A stretch of 22,023 nucleotides of DNA from Ministeria vibrans ATCC 50519 (taxonomy: Eukaryota > Opisthokonta > Filasterea), in NCBI GenBank assembly GCA_943704425.1, contig CALSCP010002666.1, forward strand, positions 1 through 22,023, given 5' to 3'. A program made the position numbers and the translations under genes. Below the pieces are notes generated by a model. That model was not told the DNA's origin, searched no databases, and saw only the letters and a list, made by a program, of their open reading frames with translations. Position 1 is the stretch's first letter. The number at the start of each line of letters is the position of its first letter. Below are positions 1-9,602 of the stretch, piece by piece.

Positions 1-101
<101 letters not shown>

Positions 102-122
102 AATCTCTTTTTCTGATTGTAG

Positions 123-1191
123 TCTTGTGTCGACTTCGCTGTTTTGGTCAACGCTCATTGGAGGAGTGGGCGAAAGGGGACCTCATCTGCGCGTGAGACC
201 CAAACACCAAAAGCCCCTCTACAATGTTCTCGTCAAGTTTGTCTGGTTCGTTTCTGGTGGCAAATTTGTGTATGAGCCTTTACAGCCTCTGCTCTGGGAA
301 CTGTTCAGTTCCCTTTTGTCATTGTACCTTATCGGATTTTTTGCGTACACGGCGACGCTGGGCTGTCTGGTAATTGGGGACAGTCCCTCGGGTCTGCTGC
401 AGGGTGTGAGTATTGCCTACTGTGTGGTGGGTCACGGACTGCTGGACTGTCTCTACATTGCACTTTTTATTGCGTGTCTTCATCGCCTGTTTGTGTGTCC
501 CCGTGCTCCCTCTATTCCCGGTGGCATCCACGACCGGCGTCTCGTCGACCAAACGTTTTCTGTGACGAGTGTCGAAATGGACACACGCGTCCTCAACCAC
601 GTGTATACCCACGAGGGCCCACTACCTCTGCCTCCGCCGCCCGACCTCCCTCCCCCACCACCAGGCACGAGTGCGACAACGACCTCATCAACAGAGTTAG
701 ACGCAGCCAGTCTCCCGGTTCCTTCGCGCCTTCCCCCGCTGGTTCCACCGCCCCTTGAGCCTCCACCACCTCCGCCGGGGTTCACCGTCGCAGGACTGCT
801 TTCGAGACCAAAGTCGACGCTCAACGCTCAATCGCCACCTCCAACTGAGCCCGACACCTTACAGCGTGCCAAGTCGGCACATCAATTCACGGGCTCCTCC
901 GCGCGCCCACCACACTCTCCTTTACCTCCACCTCCCCCCATCTTGTCGCCCCCACCACGTCGCGCATCTCTTCCTCCCGCACTTCCTCCTCCTGACCTCA
1001 CCAGCGAGGCACGCGACAAGCTCAAGGAGGAGCTCATCGACCTTGAAGGAAAGCTCCAAAAACTCGTCGAAGTCGATGCGGTTCTCATGTCTGCGGGAAG
1101 ACGGCCAAGTGCCAAGGCGGCCGCTGCTCGTGAGAGCGCCCTTGAGAAACGCCAGAGTATTTTGTCACTTTTAGAAGGAGTGCAACAATGA
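123..1191 (+). CDS. C-terminal exon of a membrane protein with polyproline tail and coiled coil (5' end outside window)
   Basis: The open frame starts at a splice acceptor (TTCTGATTGTAG, AG at 121-122) with two bases owed by an upstream exon, and ends at TGA 1189-1191. No ATG begins it, so this is the last exon of a longer gene. About 355 residues are visible. Two hydrophobic segments (about residues 54-83 and 93-124 of the visible part) look like a helical hairpin. They are followed by a long region (about 165-290) with many runs of four to six prolines, such as LPPPPP and EPPPPPPG, of the kind bound by SH3, WW, EVH1 or profilin. The last 60 residues are charged and heptad-like, suggesting a coiled coil. 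I recognise no family. A cytosolic scaffold anchored in a membrane is inference only. Confidence 0.75.
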
Positions 1192-1240
1192 GTGTGATGT
1201 ACAACGAAGATTGATTTAATTTTGATGTTTACTATAATAC

Positions 1241-1258
1241 TATTATTATTATTATTAT
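1241..1258. repeat. ATT trinucleotide run
   Basis: A short run of ATT repeats (ACTATTATTATTATTATTATG) lies in the 3' flank of the polyproline membrane-protein gene. It is simple-sequence DNA with no sign of function. Confidence 0.7.
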
Positions 1259-1330
1259 GTTCGGAGTATACTTTTGACTTCATCTCCTCGTACATGCATT
1301 AGTCATTTTCTTCTATTCTTCTTCGTTCTT

Positions 1331-1379
1331 CGGTGACTGTATCATTAATAAATGGGTTGTATTATTCTTCTAATAAATC
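1331..1379 (+). repeat. Dispersed repeat R1, copy 1 (contains AATAAA)
   Basis: A segment of about 48 bp starting GGTGACTGTATCATTAATAA and continuing with TGGGTTGTATTATTCTTC recurs almost unchanged at 17621-17668 and in shorter form at 17471-17512. It contains AATAAA at 1347-1352, about 156 nt after the stop codon of the preceding gene, so it could supply that gene's poly(A) signal. It may be a fragment of a dispersed mobile element or a conserved 3'-end module. Confidence 0.7.
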
Positions 1380-1600
1380 TTGAAAGTGAAGCGACCTGTG
1401 CCGTGCAGGAGAGGTGAGAGCCTCACTGCCTGACTGACAGGTGTTGGAAGTCGAGCTCAGTAGTCAGAAATAACTTCAGGCAGCGGCCGTGCGCCCGTGC
1501 TGGGTATTTTATGTAGGCCGGGAGATCCAGCTATGACTCAGTTCACAAAAGTAAAAAGATAACTTTTTCGTCTCTTTCTTTCCCGAGCAAGAGCGGTGGA

Positions 1601-1855
1601 ATGAGTAGTGAAATCGCAATCCTTTTGGGTGTCCCTGGCAAGATCTGGGCTGGTATCTCTCTTTACTTTAAGACGACAAAGCCCATCCTCGACCATCAGG
1701 CGGGGATGATCGAAACGGAGTCAGCCAAGCACCGTTCCGAGGGACACTCCGACGTATGTGCGGGCGTTCAAGCAGCAGACGTCTTGGGCCTCATCGACGG
1801 GAACCCTCGCACGGTCATTCAGATGGGCGGCGGGTGCAAGAAGTGCGGCATTTGA
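1601..1855 (+). CDS. Short unrecognised ORF, possible gene remnant
   Basis: This 84-codon ATG-to-TGA frame has GC-rich third positions unlike the AT-rich DNA around it, which is why it is listed. It begins MSSEIAILLGVPGKIWAG and ends with a Gly/Cys-rich MGGGCKKCGI. I recognise no domain. It sits directly before a stretch of broken coding-like sequence (1906-2620), so it may be the first piece of the same decayed gene or an isolated small gene. The CKKC pair could bind metal or form a disulfide, but that is speculation. Confidence 0.3.
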   Translation: MSSEIAILLGVPGKIWAGISLYFKTTKPILDHQAGMIETESAKHRSEGHSDVCAGVQAADVLGLIDGNPRTVIQMGGGCKKCGI

Positions 1856-1905
1856 ATGAAGAGTGTGTCAGTGTATTTATCAATCAGTAGTGTCTCCAAC
1901 GCGTC

Positions 1906-2620
1906 TTCATTGCATGACTGACGGTTCGACAGCCGGTCCAGAGGTCACATTTTACGGCGTCTTTGACAATGGCGATGTCAGGTGGCATCTCAACACGCAC
2001 AATTCCTCACAACATCGTTGGTGCCTTTGCAGTTCCGCAACAAGAATAAAAGCGAAAATTTTGTCAACAATCCCGACCTCGATCTAGCTCGACGACCGGG
2101 CACGACCCCGTGCCGCGCACTTCCATCATCAACACCACCGCTCTAGAATCACTGCGCGGAGCTTTTCACTGGCTTTGTATATCCGAGACGCTCGGCACTC
2201 CCACTTCTCCTTGTTGGCGAGAGCGGGGGCACCTCCCGGGGCCTTGGCCCCTCGAGAAGGGCGGCCTTTCTGCCACGTTGAGCCGCCCCTTCACAGACAT
2301 GGGGGCTGGGGCAGACAAAGACTCACGGCAACGGCAGGAAGTAACGCAAAAGCCAATGAGACACTGGCGAGAGGGGATGCCTGTCTGTCACATATTGAAC
2401 TGGCGACGCTCTCGCACCTGGCCTTCCACGAGAGCGAACAAAAGACCTTTGACGATGTGTGGAAGGCACACATGAATCATGATGGAGCCCAAGGACATTG
2501 CCATGTGTTCTACCGTTGAGCTGCACGACCACGAGATCATCTTCAAGTCGCACTCGGGGATGAATCGGGGATGAACCGCTGGGCCATGGTCGTGTACGAC
2601 CCCACCATATAATAACAATA
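1906..2620 (+). pseudogene. Decayed coding remnant, start PP2C-phosphatase-like
   Basis: From the ATG near 1915 one frame reads TFYGVFDNGDV. This resembles the metal-binding FxGVFDGHxGDV motif of PP2C (PPM) phosphatases with the GH pair missing. The downstream frame soon changes: a second frame gives IPHNIVGAFAV before a stop. Further on, fragments such as HLAFHESEQKTFDDVWKAH (about 2420-2475) and ELHDHEIIFKSHSGMN (about 2518-2565) are coding-like but lie in different frames. The last fragment is interrupted by an exact 11-bp tandem duplication (2554-2564 and 2565-2575) that shifts the frame. Repeated frame breaks without good splice sites argue for a pseudogene. The PP2C assignment rests on one short motif; the later fragments may belong to another gene. 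Confidence 0.4.
2554..2575. repeat. 11-bp tandem duplication causing a frame break
   Basis: TCGGGGATGAA occurs twice back to back. One frame is open before the duplication and another after it (MNRWAMVVYDPTI then stop). Because 11 is not a multiple of three, the duplication itself explains the shift. Confidence 0.8.
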
Positions 2621-3323
2621 AAATTATTGGGCGGAAAAGTCCTATCGGTCCATGGCTTTATGACAATGATCACGCGGAAGCAAAGCATTGTTTGTGTTAC
2701 GCAAATCGTCACTAGCGACGTCGATTGACGTCAGTGACAAGCGATCTCTGATAAAAGACTTCGGGTGCATCGTGTGCATAGATCAGTCACTCACTCATCA
2801 GTGTATTCCACTATTCCAGCGTCCGTATTTGCAAAGTAGCAAGTTCGTTGCAAGCAACCGTTACTCTTTAATATAAAAGTTATGGTGGGTAATTTTATAG
2901 TAGTTAAGAATTTACATACAAGTCGACCCGAGAGCCCGCCCGGTAAGGCTCCAGATTACTATGTAAAATTAATTGGGTAGTAAATGCACTAAATGGTAAT
3001 TATTCATGTAAATTCACTGTTACTCAGAATATATTTGAGAATTTTCATATTTATTCACGCGATCTTGGCAAAGAAAATTATCGCCAAAGAGAGCAAATTC
3101 ACTTCGTTTTTCCTTATTTTGCCTGATCTGTACACTCCGCTGCAGTGACTGCACTGCAAAGAGACCCCAATCACTGTACTTGTCTGCTAATAGCAGTTAT
3201 AACAAGTATAACTGTATTTATTTTCTCAAAAACAAATGATCACAATTACTTTATATTTGTGTACACACAGTCACACACATTAGTGACACATATTTGTTGA
3301 CCTCATCTCCATTAAATAGTGCT

Positions 3324-4113
3324 ATGGCGTCATCTCCGACCGTAGTGCTGCCTGGCGACGTCGTCCTGGACCTGTCGAGCCAGTCTTCCAAAATCAAAGT
3401 GGGGCCGGGCATTCAGCTCAACGGCGCATCGCTCGTTGCGACCAAGGCGGGCATCCTCCGGGGGGTCGATCACTCCGACGACGATGGCACAGTACAGATC
3501 CCGCGTGGCAAAGTCTGGCTTGCCCACACACATCGCCGAGTATCCCTTTTTTTTGCGTCTTTATTTTAATCTGGTTTTCACGTTTCTGATCTTTGCTCTT
3601 TTCTTTCAGTATGTGCCGGCACTCGGCGAGAGTGTCGTGGGCATAGTCGTGGACAAGGTTGGGGAGAACTTCCGAGTGAACATTGGCTCGAGCAGTGCGG
3701 CGACGCTGCCGGGGCTGGCCTTTGAAGGGGCGACCAAGCGCAATCGGCCGAGTCTCGCGTCGGGCGCCGTCGTCTACGCCCGCCTGACCGTCGCCAACAA
3801 GGACATGGATCCGGAACTGTCGTGTGTGGCGGCCAGCGGCAAGGCCGAGGGATTCGGCGAACTCGAACAGGGATTCATAGTGCACGTTGGATTGGCACAT
3901 GCCCGCCGCTTGCGTGCGCGCGACTGCGCTGTTCTGGCGGCTCTCGGGCGTCACGTCGCCTTCGAAATCACTGTGGGCACCAATGGCATGGTGTGGATCA
4001 AGACAGGCGCACCCATACACACTATTCTGGTGGCCAATGCCGTCGAGTCGTCCGAGCAGATGAGTGACGATCAAAGTGTACGAATGGTACGCGAATTACT
4101 CTCGCGCGTCTAA
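3324..4113 (+). CDS. RRP40: Exosome complex component Rrp40 (EXOSC3)
   Basis: Rrp40 is one of the three S1/KH cap subunits of the RNA exosome; it helps thread RNA into the 3'-to-5' degradation channel in nucleus and cytoplasm. Two exons are inferred: 3324-3539 (72 codons) and 3610-4113, split by a 70-nt phase-0 intron (GTATCC...TTTCAG) with a T-rich 3' end. The spliced protein is 239 residues, close to the usual size of the family. Family hallmarks are visible: an N-terminal region with LPGDVVLDL, the S1 region after YVPALGESVVGIVVDKVG, the FEGATKRNRP block, VANKDMDPEL, and the KH region with the GTNGMVWIK signature. The ATG at 3324 precedes a typical N-terminal region and has no in-frame upstream competitor. 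The gene converges on asparagine synthetase with only 84 bp between the stop codons. Confidence 0.95.
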
Positions 4114-4143
4114 GGAAAACAAATTTTAAACACAATGTATTGC

Positions 4144-4149
4144 AATAAA
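4144..4149 (+). promoter_or_regulatory. Poly(A) signal AATAAA of Rrp40
   Basis: A canonical AATAAA lies 31 nt past the Rrp40 stop codon, followed at once by a run of C residues. It sits in the 84-bp space between two convergent genes. Confidence 0.6.
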
Positions 4150-4197
4150 ACCCCCCCCTTCATGACTGTATTAATCATACATGCACACACGCACATG

Positions 4198-5810
4198 TTA
4201 AAGAGCTGCGTCGTGACTGTCGTGCACTGTCTGCGCGCGTCCACTCGGATCCGCACTGCAGCCCCACTCCGTACGGGGCACCCACAGCGAGACGGTCTCA
4301 GCCGCAGCCTTCTGTGGAAAGTGCTCCTCAAACAGCTCGCGGTAGCGATAGGCCTCCTTGGTCTGGGGCGTGTTGAGCGGGTACGTCTCTGCGGCCTTTG
4401 CCATCTGTGCGTCTGTCACACTGTCCTCGGCACTCGAGCGCAGCGAATCAATCCACGAGAAGCCGACACCGTCACTAAACTGCTCCTTCTGTCGCCACAG
4501 CACGGAGGGAGGCAGATAAGGGTCGTCGGGATCGTCAAAGGCAGCTCTGAGAATGTGCTTCTCAATGCGGCGCGTGCCATCCTTGCCGCGCGTGTGGGCC
4601 TTCATGGCGCCCGGGATGGACATGGCGACGTCGATGAAGTCAGCGTCCAGAAAGGGCACACGCGCCTCCACACCCCACGCCATCGTGGATTTGTCTGCAC
4701 GCAGGCAATCCGACAAGTGCAGCTATTGTGCATGTGTGCCATACGAGAGTAGTGTTACGAGTGGCTGAGAATTGTATTTTTTTTTTTGCATGTCCTTACG
4801 TTGAGCACACGTGAGACACACTCGCGGTGGAAATCGTCGTTGGACGGGCTTTGAGCAAAGTAGAGGTAACCACCAAAGAGCTCGTCGCTGCCCTCGCCCG
4901 AAAGCACGCACTTGCACCCGCCCACCTTGATCTTACGTGCAAGCAAGTACATGGGTGTGCTTGCGCGCACAGTCGTCACATCGTATGTCTATTACATGTA
5001 CAAAGAAAGCGAGAGACAAGACGTGGAGAGTGAGCCCAGACGGAGAGAAGTGCACGTGTACCTCCAAGTGACGAATGACGTCGCTAATGGCATCCAGGCC
5101 CTCTTGTACGGTAAAGGTAAGCTCATGATGGACGGTACCAATGAAGGCGGCGACGTCCCGTGCTGCAGCCAGGTCGGGCGAACCCGGCAGGCCAATGCAG
5201 TAGCTGTGCAGACGCGGGTACCATGCCGCCTCTGTGCCTCCAGACTACGCATCGCACATGTTTTATCGCTCAGTATATGCGTGTGTGTGTGTCTTGGCCA
5301 TTCGCTGTTTTCAATTTGTTTTACCTCCACTCGGCGCTTGGTCATTCGTGCGGCAATGGCGGCAACGAGACTCGAGTCGAGTCCGCCGCTCAGGAGCACG
5401 CCGTACGGTACGTCGCACATGAGTCGACGTCGCACTGCCTCGGTAAGTGCATCGTGCACACGCGTCTTCCATGTGTCCTCCGAGGCATCCTGAAGTGTCG
5501 GCAGTTGCGTTGCCCAGCTTGGGTTGTAGTAGCGGACCGGCTTGCCCTGCTTGTCACCGTACTGCGTCGCGCCTGTCGACGCCAGCAAATGACTTCCCGG
5601 CGGGAACGGCTCGATGCGCTCGCACACGTCTACCAGTGCCTTGAGCTCGCTCGACACCCAGTAAGAGCCGTCGGAGCCCCAGCCCTGGTACAACGATGCA
5701 ATGCCAATGGGATCGCGCACGACCAGGTACAGTTCTTTGGTCATGTCGTAGAGCACAAAGGCAAATTGTCCTCGAAGCAAGTGCACAAAGTCAGCGCCGT
5801 ACTTGAGGTA
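4198..5810 (-). CDS. ASNS: Asparagine synthetase (glutamine-hydrolysing), N-terminal exon missing
   Basis: The enzyme makes asparagine from aspartate, ATP and an amide nitrogen in the cytosol. Four exons on the minus strand are inferred: 5810-5325, 5244-5062, 4988-4800 and 4722-4198, all phase 0 and joined by GTA...TAG introns, giving 460 residues. The joined frame carries the synthetase PP-loop LLSGGLDSS, the blocks [19 protein letters not shown] and [14 protein letters not shown], then [29 protein letters not shown], and [19 protein letters not shown]. The first visible exon opens in the second half of the glutaminase domain ([21 protein letters not shown]). An in-frame TAG lies directly before it, so it must be spliced to something upstream. 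The usual first ~100 residues, with Cys2 (MCGI) and the NGEIYN motif, are absent: only 147 bp, including an A29 tract, separate this exon from the next same-strand gene. Truncation, a distant first exon or misassembly are all possible. Confidence 0.93.
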
Positions 5811-5857
5811 CTACGCACACGTTCACAATGAGTTGACAACACAAGGAATCGGGGGAG

Positions 5858-5886
5858 AAAAAAAAAAAAAAAAAAAAAAAAAAAAA
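5858..5886. repeat. A29 homopolymer (T29 on the coding strand of ASNS)
   Basis: Twenty-nine consecutive A residues lie 47 nt upstream of the first visible ASNS exon in transcript direction, where they read as T29. They could be part of the missing intron's pyrimidine-rich end, a retroposition scar or an assembly-difficult tract. A TA repeat follows at 5937-5951. Confidence 0.9.
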
Positions 5887-5936
5887 CATCTAAGGTACAA
5901 TCACAATCTGCACAACACAATCATCGCATTCAATTA

Positions 5937-5951
5937 GATATATATATATAA
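5937..5951. repeat. (TA)n microsatellite
   Basis: A short alternating AT tract (GATATATATATATAATAATA) lies just beyond the stop codon of the multi-pass membrane-protein gene, in its presumed 3' UTR. No canonical AATAAA is seen near it. Confidence 0.7.
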
Positions 5952-5957
5952 TAATAT

Positions 5958-7197
5958 TCAGACACACACGCGATGTACTAACTCGCTATCTTCGTCGAGG
6001 AGAGGCGCAAACGACGAACTGGAAACGGACTCGAATGACAGAGGACGCGACGACGACGACCAACGCAATGAAGAGCCTGGTCGCGAATTACGGCTGGCGC
6101 TATTGCGGAAGGTACCCGAGGCAAGAAGGGCGCGTCCATGTGCAGCTTGCTGGCGAAGCGCACCAGATGAACCGATGACTGGTGGCGCGCCAGAGCCATC
6201 AACAGGTTCGAGCGATGAGGTGCTGGGTTGAGCAGACGCACTTGCATGTGCTCCGTCTGTTGTGGTGGTGGATAATGTGCTTGAGGGACGGTCCTGTGCG
6301 TTTTTCCAGGAGGGCTGCGGCAATACGCTCGATATGGTTGAGCCGGCGCGCGACGACTGCCCGTGTTGCTCCTTGACTTTATCGACGGTCATCAGCTCAC
6401 GATTCACCCTGTCTCTGATGCCCCTGTCTTTGAGCACGTTGTTCAGCAGCGGCACCGACATGAGTGCAAAGTCAAACGCGAGCGTCAGGTACAAGTAACA
6501 CAAGAGAATCATGCTCATAACTGTCAAAATAGAAACATAATAAGAGGAAATATAATATTCGTCAGAACTTACTGAAGAGCGTGTCCGGTGGCCATGCATC
6601 GAAGCGACATGCACTCGCAAGCTTGAACCATGTCGGATCTGTAGTGCGCCACACGATGCCCCAAGTGAAGGAACTGAAAACGAGCAGATGCGTGAATGCT
6701 GTGCTGTAGACCAGCGCCACCGTGAACAGTCGACGTTGTCCCGTCCACATGTGATGGAAAAGATCCTTGTCGACAATGCACAGGGCTGCGATCCATGCGA
6801 AGGTGCTCCAGCTCCTCTTCATATCACCGTCCCAGTAGTAGTCGATGAATTGCCTCATTTCACTCTCCGTGGCTCGCTCTCGCTCGAGTTGGCGGTACTC
6901 CTTCCCCACGACCGATTTGAGTTCGGTGTCTCCCGCCGCTGCTGACGTGTTTCTCTGTCGCAGCTGGAACACACGAAAGAGCAATGACAGCGGGTACAAC
7001 ATGAGGAGAGAGAAGCTGGAACACAGAGCCTGCAGCAGCGCCGAGGACATGAAATATTGCACCCAACGACCGCGGCCGTAGAGCTCCGCAACAAACGGCG
7101 CAAGACGTGCAGTGTCCTTCAAGGAGGTCTCCGGAACGCCCTCGTCTTCAGATCCGCTCTCATCGTCGTCCACCGCTCCATGCCAGTTTGAGACCAT
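5958..7197 (-). CDS. Multi-pass membrane protein of unknown family with Ser-rich tail
   Basis: Two minus-strand exons are inferred: 7197-6573 and 6520-5958, with a 52-nt intron (GTAAGT...TTGACAG) and frame continuity across the codon ATT, giving 395 residues. The N-terminus is acidic (DDDESGSEDEG). Hydrophobic stretches lie at about residues 48-78 (SSALLQALCSSFSLLMLYPL), 130-150, 158-185 (LFTVALVYSTAFTHLLVFSS) and 207-240 (IMSMILLCYLYLTLAFDFAL), so four or so membrane helices are likely. The last 140 residues are low-complexity, rich in Ser, Thr and Ala, with PSTSS- and SSSSRPLSF-like patches, and probably cytosolic and phosphorylated. There is no signal peptide. I do not recognise the family. 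The gene lies head-to-tail with asparagine synthetase, 147 bp apart. Confidence 0.8.
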
Positions 7198-7257
7198 TTT
7201 CTGAGTGTGACTGTGCGAGAGAGTTGATTAGCCTGCGCGAGTTGTAGTAAGTCGCAC

Positions 7258-7268
7258 GCCTATATACA
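7258..7268 (-). promoter_or_regulatory. Possible TATA box of the multi-pass membrane-protein gene
   Basis: On the minus strand CTGTATATAGG lies about 62-70 bp upstream of the ATG at 7197. The spacing would allow a transcription start and a short 5' UTR of roughly 30-40 nt. Confidence 0.4.
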
Positions 7269-8309
7269 GTGAACAATTTCGAACCAATTTATTATACGAT
7301 TGTCGTTGGGGGGGCGGGGCATGGATATGCAGACAGAAAAAATATATATATCGCGACCACTTTGTGACGGCAAACACGAAGACAGCAGCTTAGTAGACGT
7401 TTTATACAATGCCGTAGATGCTACTCTGCGGGTCTGTCTGTCTCTGCCAACTCAGGCTAGATGACAATCATTGCTTAGTTCTTTGATTGTCAGCATTGCA
7501 GGCACAAATTGTACCCGACAAACCCGAGTGACGGTGTTCAAACGGCACACCAGCTGTCGGTGCCTCGGTGGTCATCTCACGTGAAAGTGCGTTAGGACTT
7601 GGGCAATTGTAAATTGAAAGGGAATCGAAAATCATTGCGCTCAAAAAGAATGTGAGAAACCAGTGATCCACCCTTGGTAACAGACACCACGAACACCGTA
7701 CACTCTACACTGCACAACCCATACACGTACTGCTCGGCTTTGTGTAGTCGCAGAAGGCGGCACACTGAGAACTTAGAAAAAGCAGTGGGTAGGTCAGTAG
7801 GAGATGGAGCAGACTCAGCAGATCCGTTTGATCGTGACCTTTAAGTCGCCAAGATGACTTCAATTCACTGCTCTCGCCCCCACCGACGACGGTTGTCCCG
7901 TGGCGGCCAGTTGTCCTCTTTCGTCTTCACCGCAGTGTAGAGAGAAAAAAGTTCCAAAATCGTCAGGTTGTCAAAGAGGGGACCGAGGGCGAGCAAAGTA
8001 CTCCGTTATTTGTAAATGGTACGAAATCTGTAACTTTTCTATTTACCGCGTTCCGGGACCTCACCGTCTGATCAGTTCTTTCTCTCTCTTTGGACTGTGT
8101 TAGGAATGAATGTACGGATGGTGTAGATGTGTGTTGGGGGTTGGTTGTCGTATGCATTTTTGGTTTTGTGGGATGTCGAGAAAAACAAAACAGTCAACCA
8201 AGCTCCTTCTCCGCTAAAGAAAAAAATGCGCACTCTCCACGACCCGAAACTGCCTTTAGAGGGCTTGAAGTAGTTTGTTGAGTGGTGTAGTAACCGTTTT
8301 TTCATGTAG

Positions 8310-9089
8310 ATGGACTCGGACGACGCAGACGGCAATGTCGCAGAAATGATCACAACGAAATCACAACAACGCAAACTTCACACGAACATCAAAAAAAAAG
8401 GCAGACTATATGAGAGAATACAACGTTCGAACGGGACGGGTGACTCAGCTTGCAGGGTCTCGGCAATGACCGCAAGCTTGGCATTGGCACCGATGGCATT
8501 GGTGACTGGAACGCGTGCGTATCTGCACCCGCGCTCCTCCAAGGTGCCGAATACATGGCAGGAGAACCAGGTGGATCACGTTCTCGTGACACTGGAAGAG
8601 TACAAAACAATTTCAATTATAGGCTCGAGAGTGAAATACAGAGAAAAAGCAAGACAAGTGATATGGATTACTACCTTGTCTACAGGCGGTATCCTCTCAA
8701 GCAAGGGAAAAGAGAAAAAAAGAGTATTGTCAGTCAGAAACTCTCTCCAAACACACATGAGACACAGCACTGACAGCACCTGTTTAGTTATTCAGTCTGT
8801 CGTCACATTTCAGACATGGTGCGACGTGCAAACGAACGATGCCCAGCCCAGCCAGGGGGACAGCGAGGGGACAGTCAGAAAAAAACGAAAAAATATCCCC
8901 TTTTCGTCCAAATCCTCTTCCTCTTCGTCTCGTTCGACTCAGAGATACGTTTATATGAAAAAACAGCCAAATAACACATACATCACCCAGTCCCCTGTAA
9001 GAATACCCTGCGATTTGCAGCGAAGCGACCCCCTTTTTCCATCGATGGGGAATACCAAAGGAAACCCCGCTTCACAAGAGACTACTTAG
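8310..9089 (+). CDS. Long unassigned ORF, doubtful
   Basis: The frame is open for 259 codons from an ATG at 8310. The predicted protein is basic, with a Ser-rich run (KSSSSSSRSTQRY) and Lys-rich patches (KGKEKKR, RKKRKN). No domain, signal peptide or membrane segment is evident. A second plus-strand frame (8450-8773) and minus-strand frames are also open here, so the low stop density may come from CA-rich composition rather than selection. Third-position GC is lower than in the accepted genes. It could be part of a poorly conserved regulatory protein, a long 5' UTR or non-coding DNA. Confidence 0.2.
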   Translation: MDSDDADGNVAEMITTKSQQRKLHTNIKKKGRLYERIQRSNGTGDSACRVSAMTASLALAPMALVTGTRAYLHPRSSKVPNTWQENQVDHVLVTLEEYKTISIIGSRVKYREKARQVIWITTLSTGGILSSKGKEKKRVLSVRNSLQTHMRHSTDSTCLVIQSVVTFQTWCDVQTNDAQPSQGDSEGTVRKKRKNIPFSSKSSSSSSRSTQRYVYMKKQPNNTYITQSPVRIPCDLQRSDPLFPSMGNTKGNPASQETT

Positions 9090-9257
9090 CCGGACAAGCA
9101 CACACCCAACTACGCAGCCTAAATATGACCGACACACGTACTTTTTGTATTAGAAAGTGTTCAACTCAAAACAAACTTTCTCAACAAAAAAAGAAGAGAA
9201 AAATGAATGGATAAAATAATTGTAAAATGGGGGACTGGGTATCCCTCTAGTTATTCT

Positions 9258-9279
9258 CTGTCTGTCTGTCTGTCTGTTG
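9258..9279. repeat. (TCTG)n microsatellite
   Basis: Five TCTG units in a row precede the small ORF at 9300. A related, shorter TCTG-rich stretch lies near 7433-7446. Confidence 0.8.
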
Positions 9280-9299
9280 CTGTGTTGGACTGCACGACC

Positions 9300-9494
9300 A
9301 TGATGTCTTCTTTGTTCCAAGCGACGAAAAATTTCGTCAAAAGCTCGTCATTTTCTTGTTTCAAACGCGCAATCATTTTTTTTCTTTTTTCAGATTCTCA
9401 AATTGAGATGATGCAGAATGCCGACAATGTTGTACAGAAGAGTATCACCTGGCTTTATGAGTGGAAGTCGCCAGCACATAGCAAACGGCGTTGA
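9300..9494 (+). CDS. Possible small protein or terminal exon
   Basis: An ATG at 9300 opens 64 codons ending at TGA 9492-9494. Within it, a T-rich run ending TTTTTTCAG (about 9378-9392) looks like a strong splice acceptor. The real coding part may therefore be only the last exon, which reads SQIEMMQNADNVVQKSITWL and then YEWKSPAHSKRR, and would need one base from an upstream exon I cannot locate. The residues are amphipathic and helical in character. No family is recognised. It converges on the Costars gene (stop codons about 108 bp apart). Confidence 0.3.
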   Translation: MMSSLFQATKNFVKSSSFSCFKRAIIFFLFSDSQIEMMQNADNVVQKSITWLYEWKSPAHSKRR

Positions 9495-9602
9495 CAAACG
9501 AGATGAGCAATGCAATTGAAGATCTCCGTAGTTTTATCGGACAATACGAAGCTGACTGCCTGGGGGGTTAGCACAGTACACCACTAAACGAAACGCTTTG
9601 TA

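Larger units (their letters stand above)
1192..3323. other. Spacer between polyproline gene and Rrp40: AT-rich with decayed coding remnants
   Basis: No intact gene can be defended in this stretch. The first part (1192-1600) holds the 3' flank and repeat R1. From 1601 to about 2620 the base composition is coding-like, with short open frames that break repeatedly (listed separately). From about 2620 to 3323 the DNA is AT-rich, with no long frame, no recognisable RNA gene and no clear repeat beyond short CACA tracts near 3261-3290. The Rrp40 promoter presumably lies in the last few hundred bases, but I see no clear TATA box. Confidence 0.6.
7198..9602. other. Gene-poor stretch between the multi-pass membrane-protein gene and the Costars gene
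   Basis: This 2.4-kb stretch has no gene I can defend. The first part holds the promoter of the membrane-protein gene and AT-rich DNA. From about 7850 to 9090 several overlapping open frames occur on both strands without a clear winner; the longest and one near 9300 are listed separately as weak calls. I found no tRNA, rRNA or CRISPR-like structure. I also looked on the minus strand for the missing glutaminase exon of asparagine synthetase and did not find it. Confidence 0.6.

Noticed and set aside
3418-4074. Minus-strand 218-codon ORF opposite Rrp40
   Set aside because: Rrp40 on the plus strand has clear family motifs and a consistent intron; the antisense frame shows no recognisable domain.
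8425-8445. tRNA B-box-like GTTCGAACGGG
   Set aside because: No A-box or foldable cloverleaf is seen upstream at the right distance.
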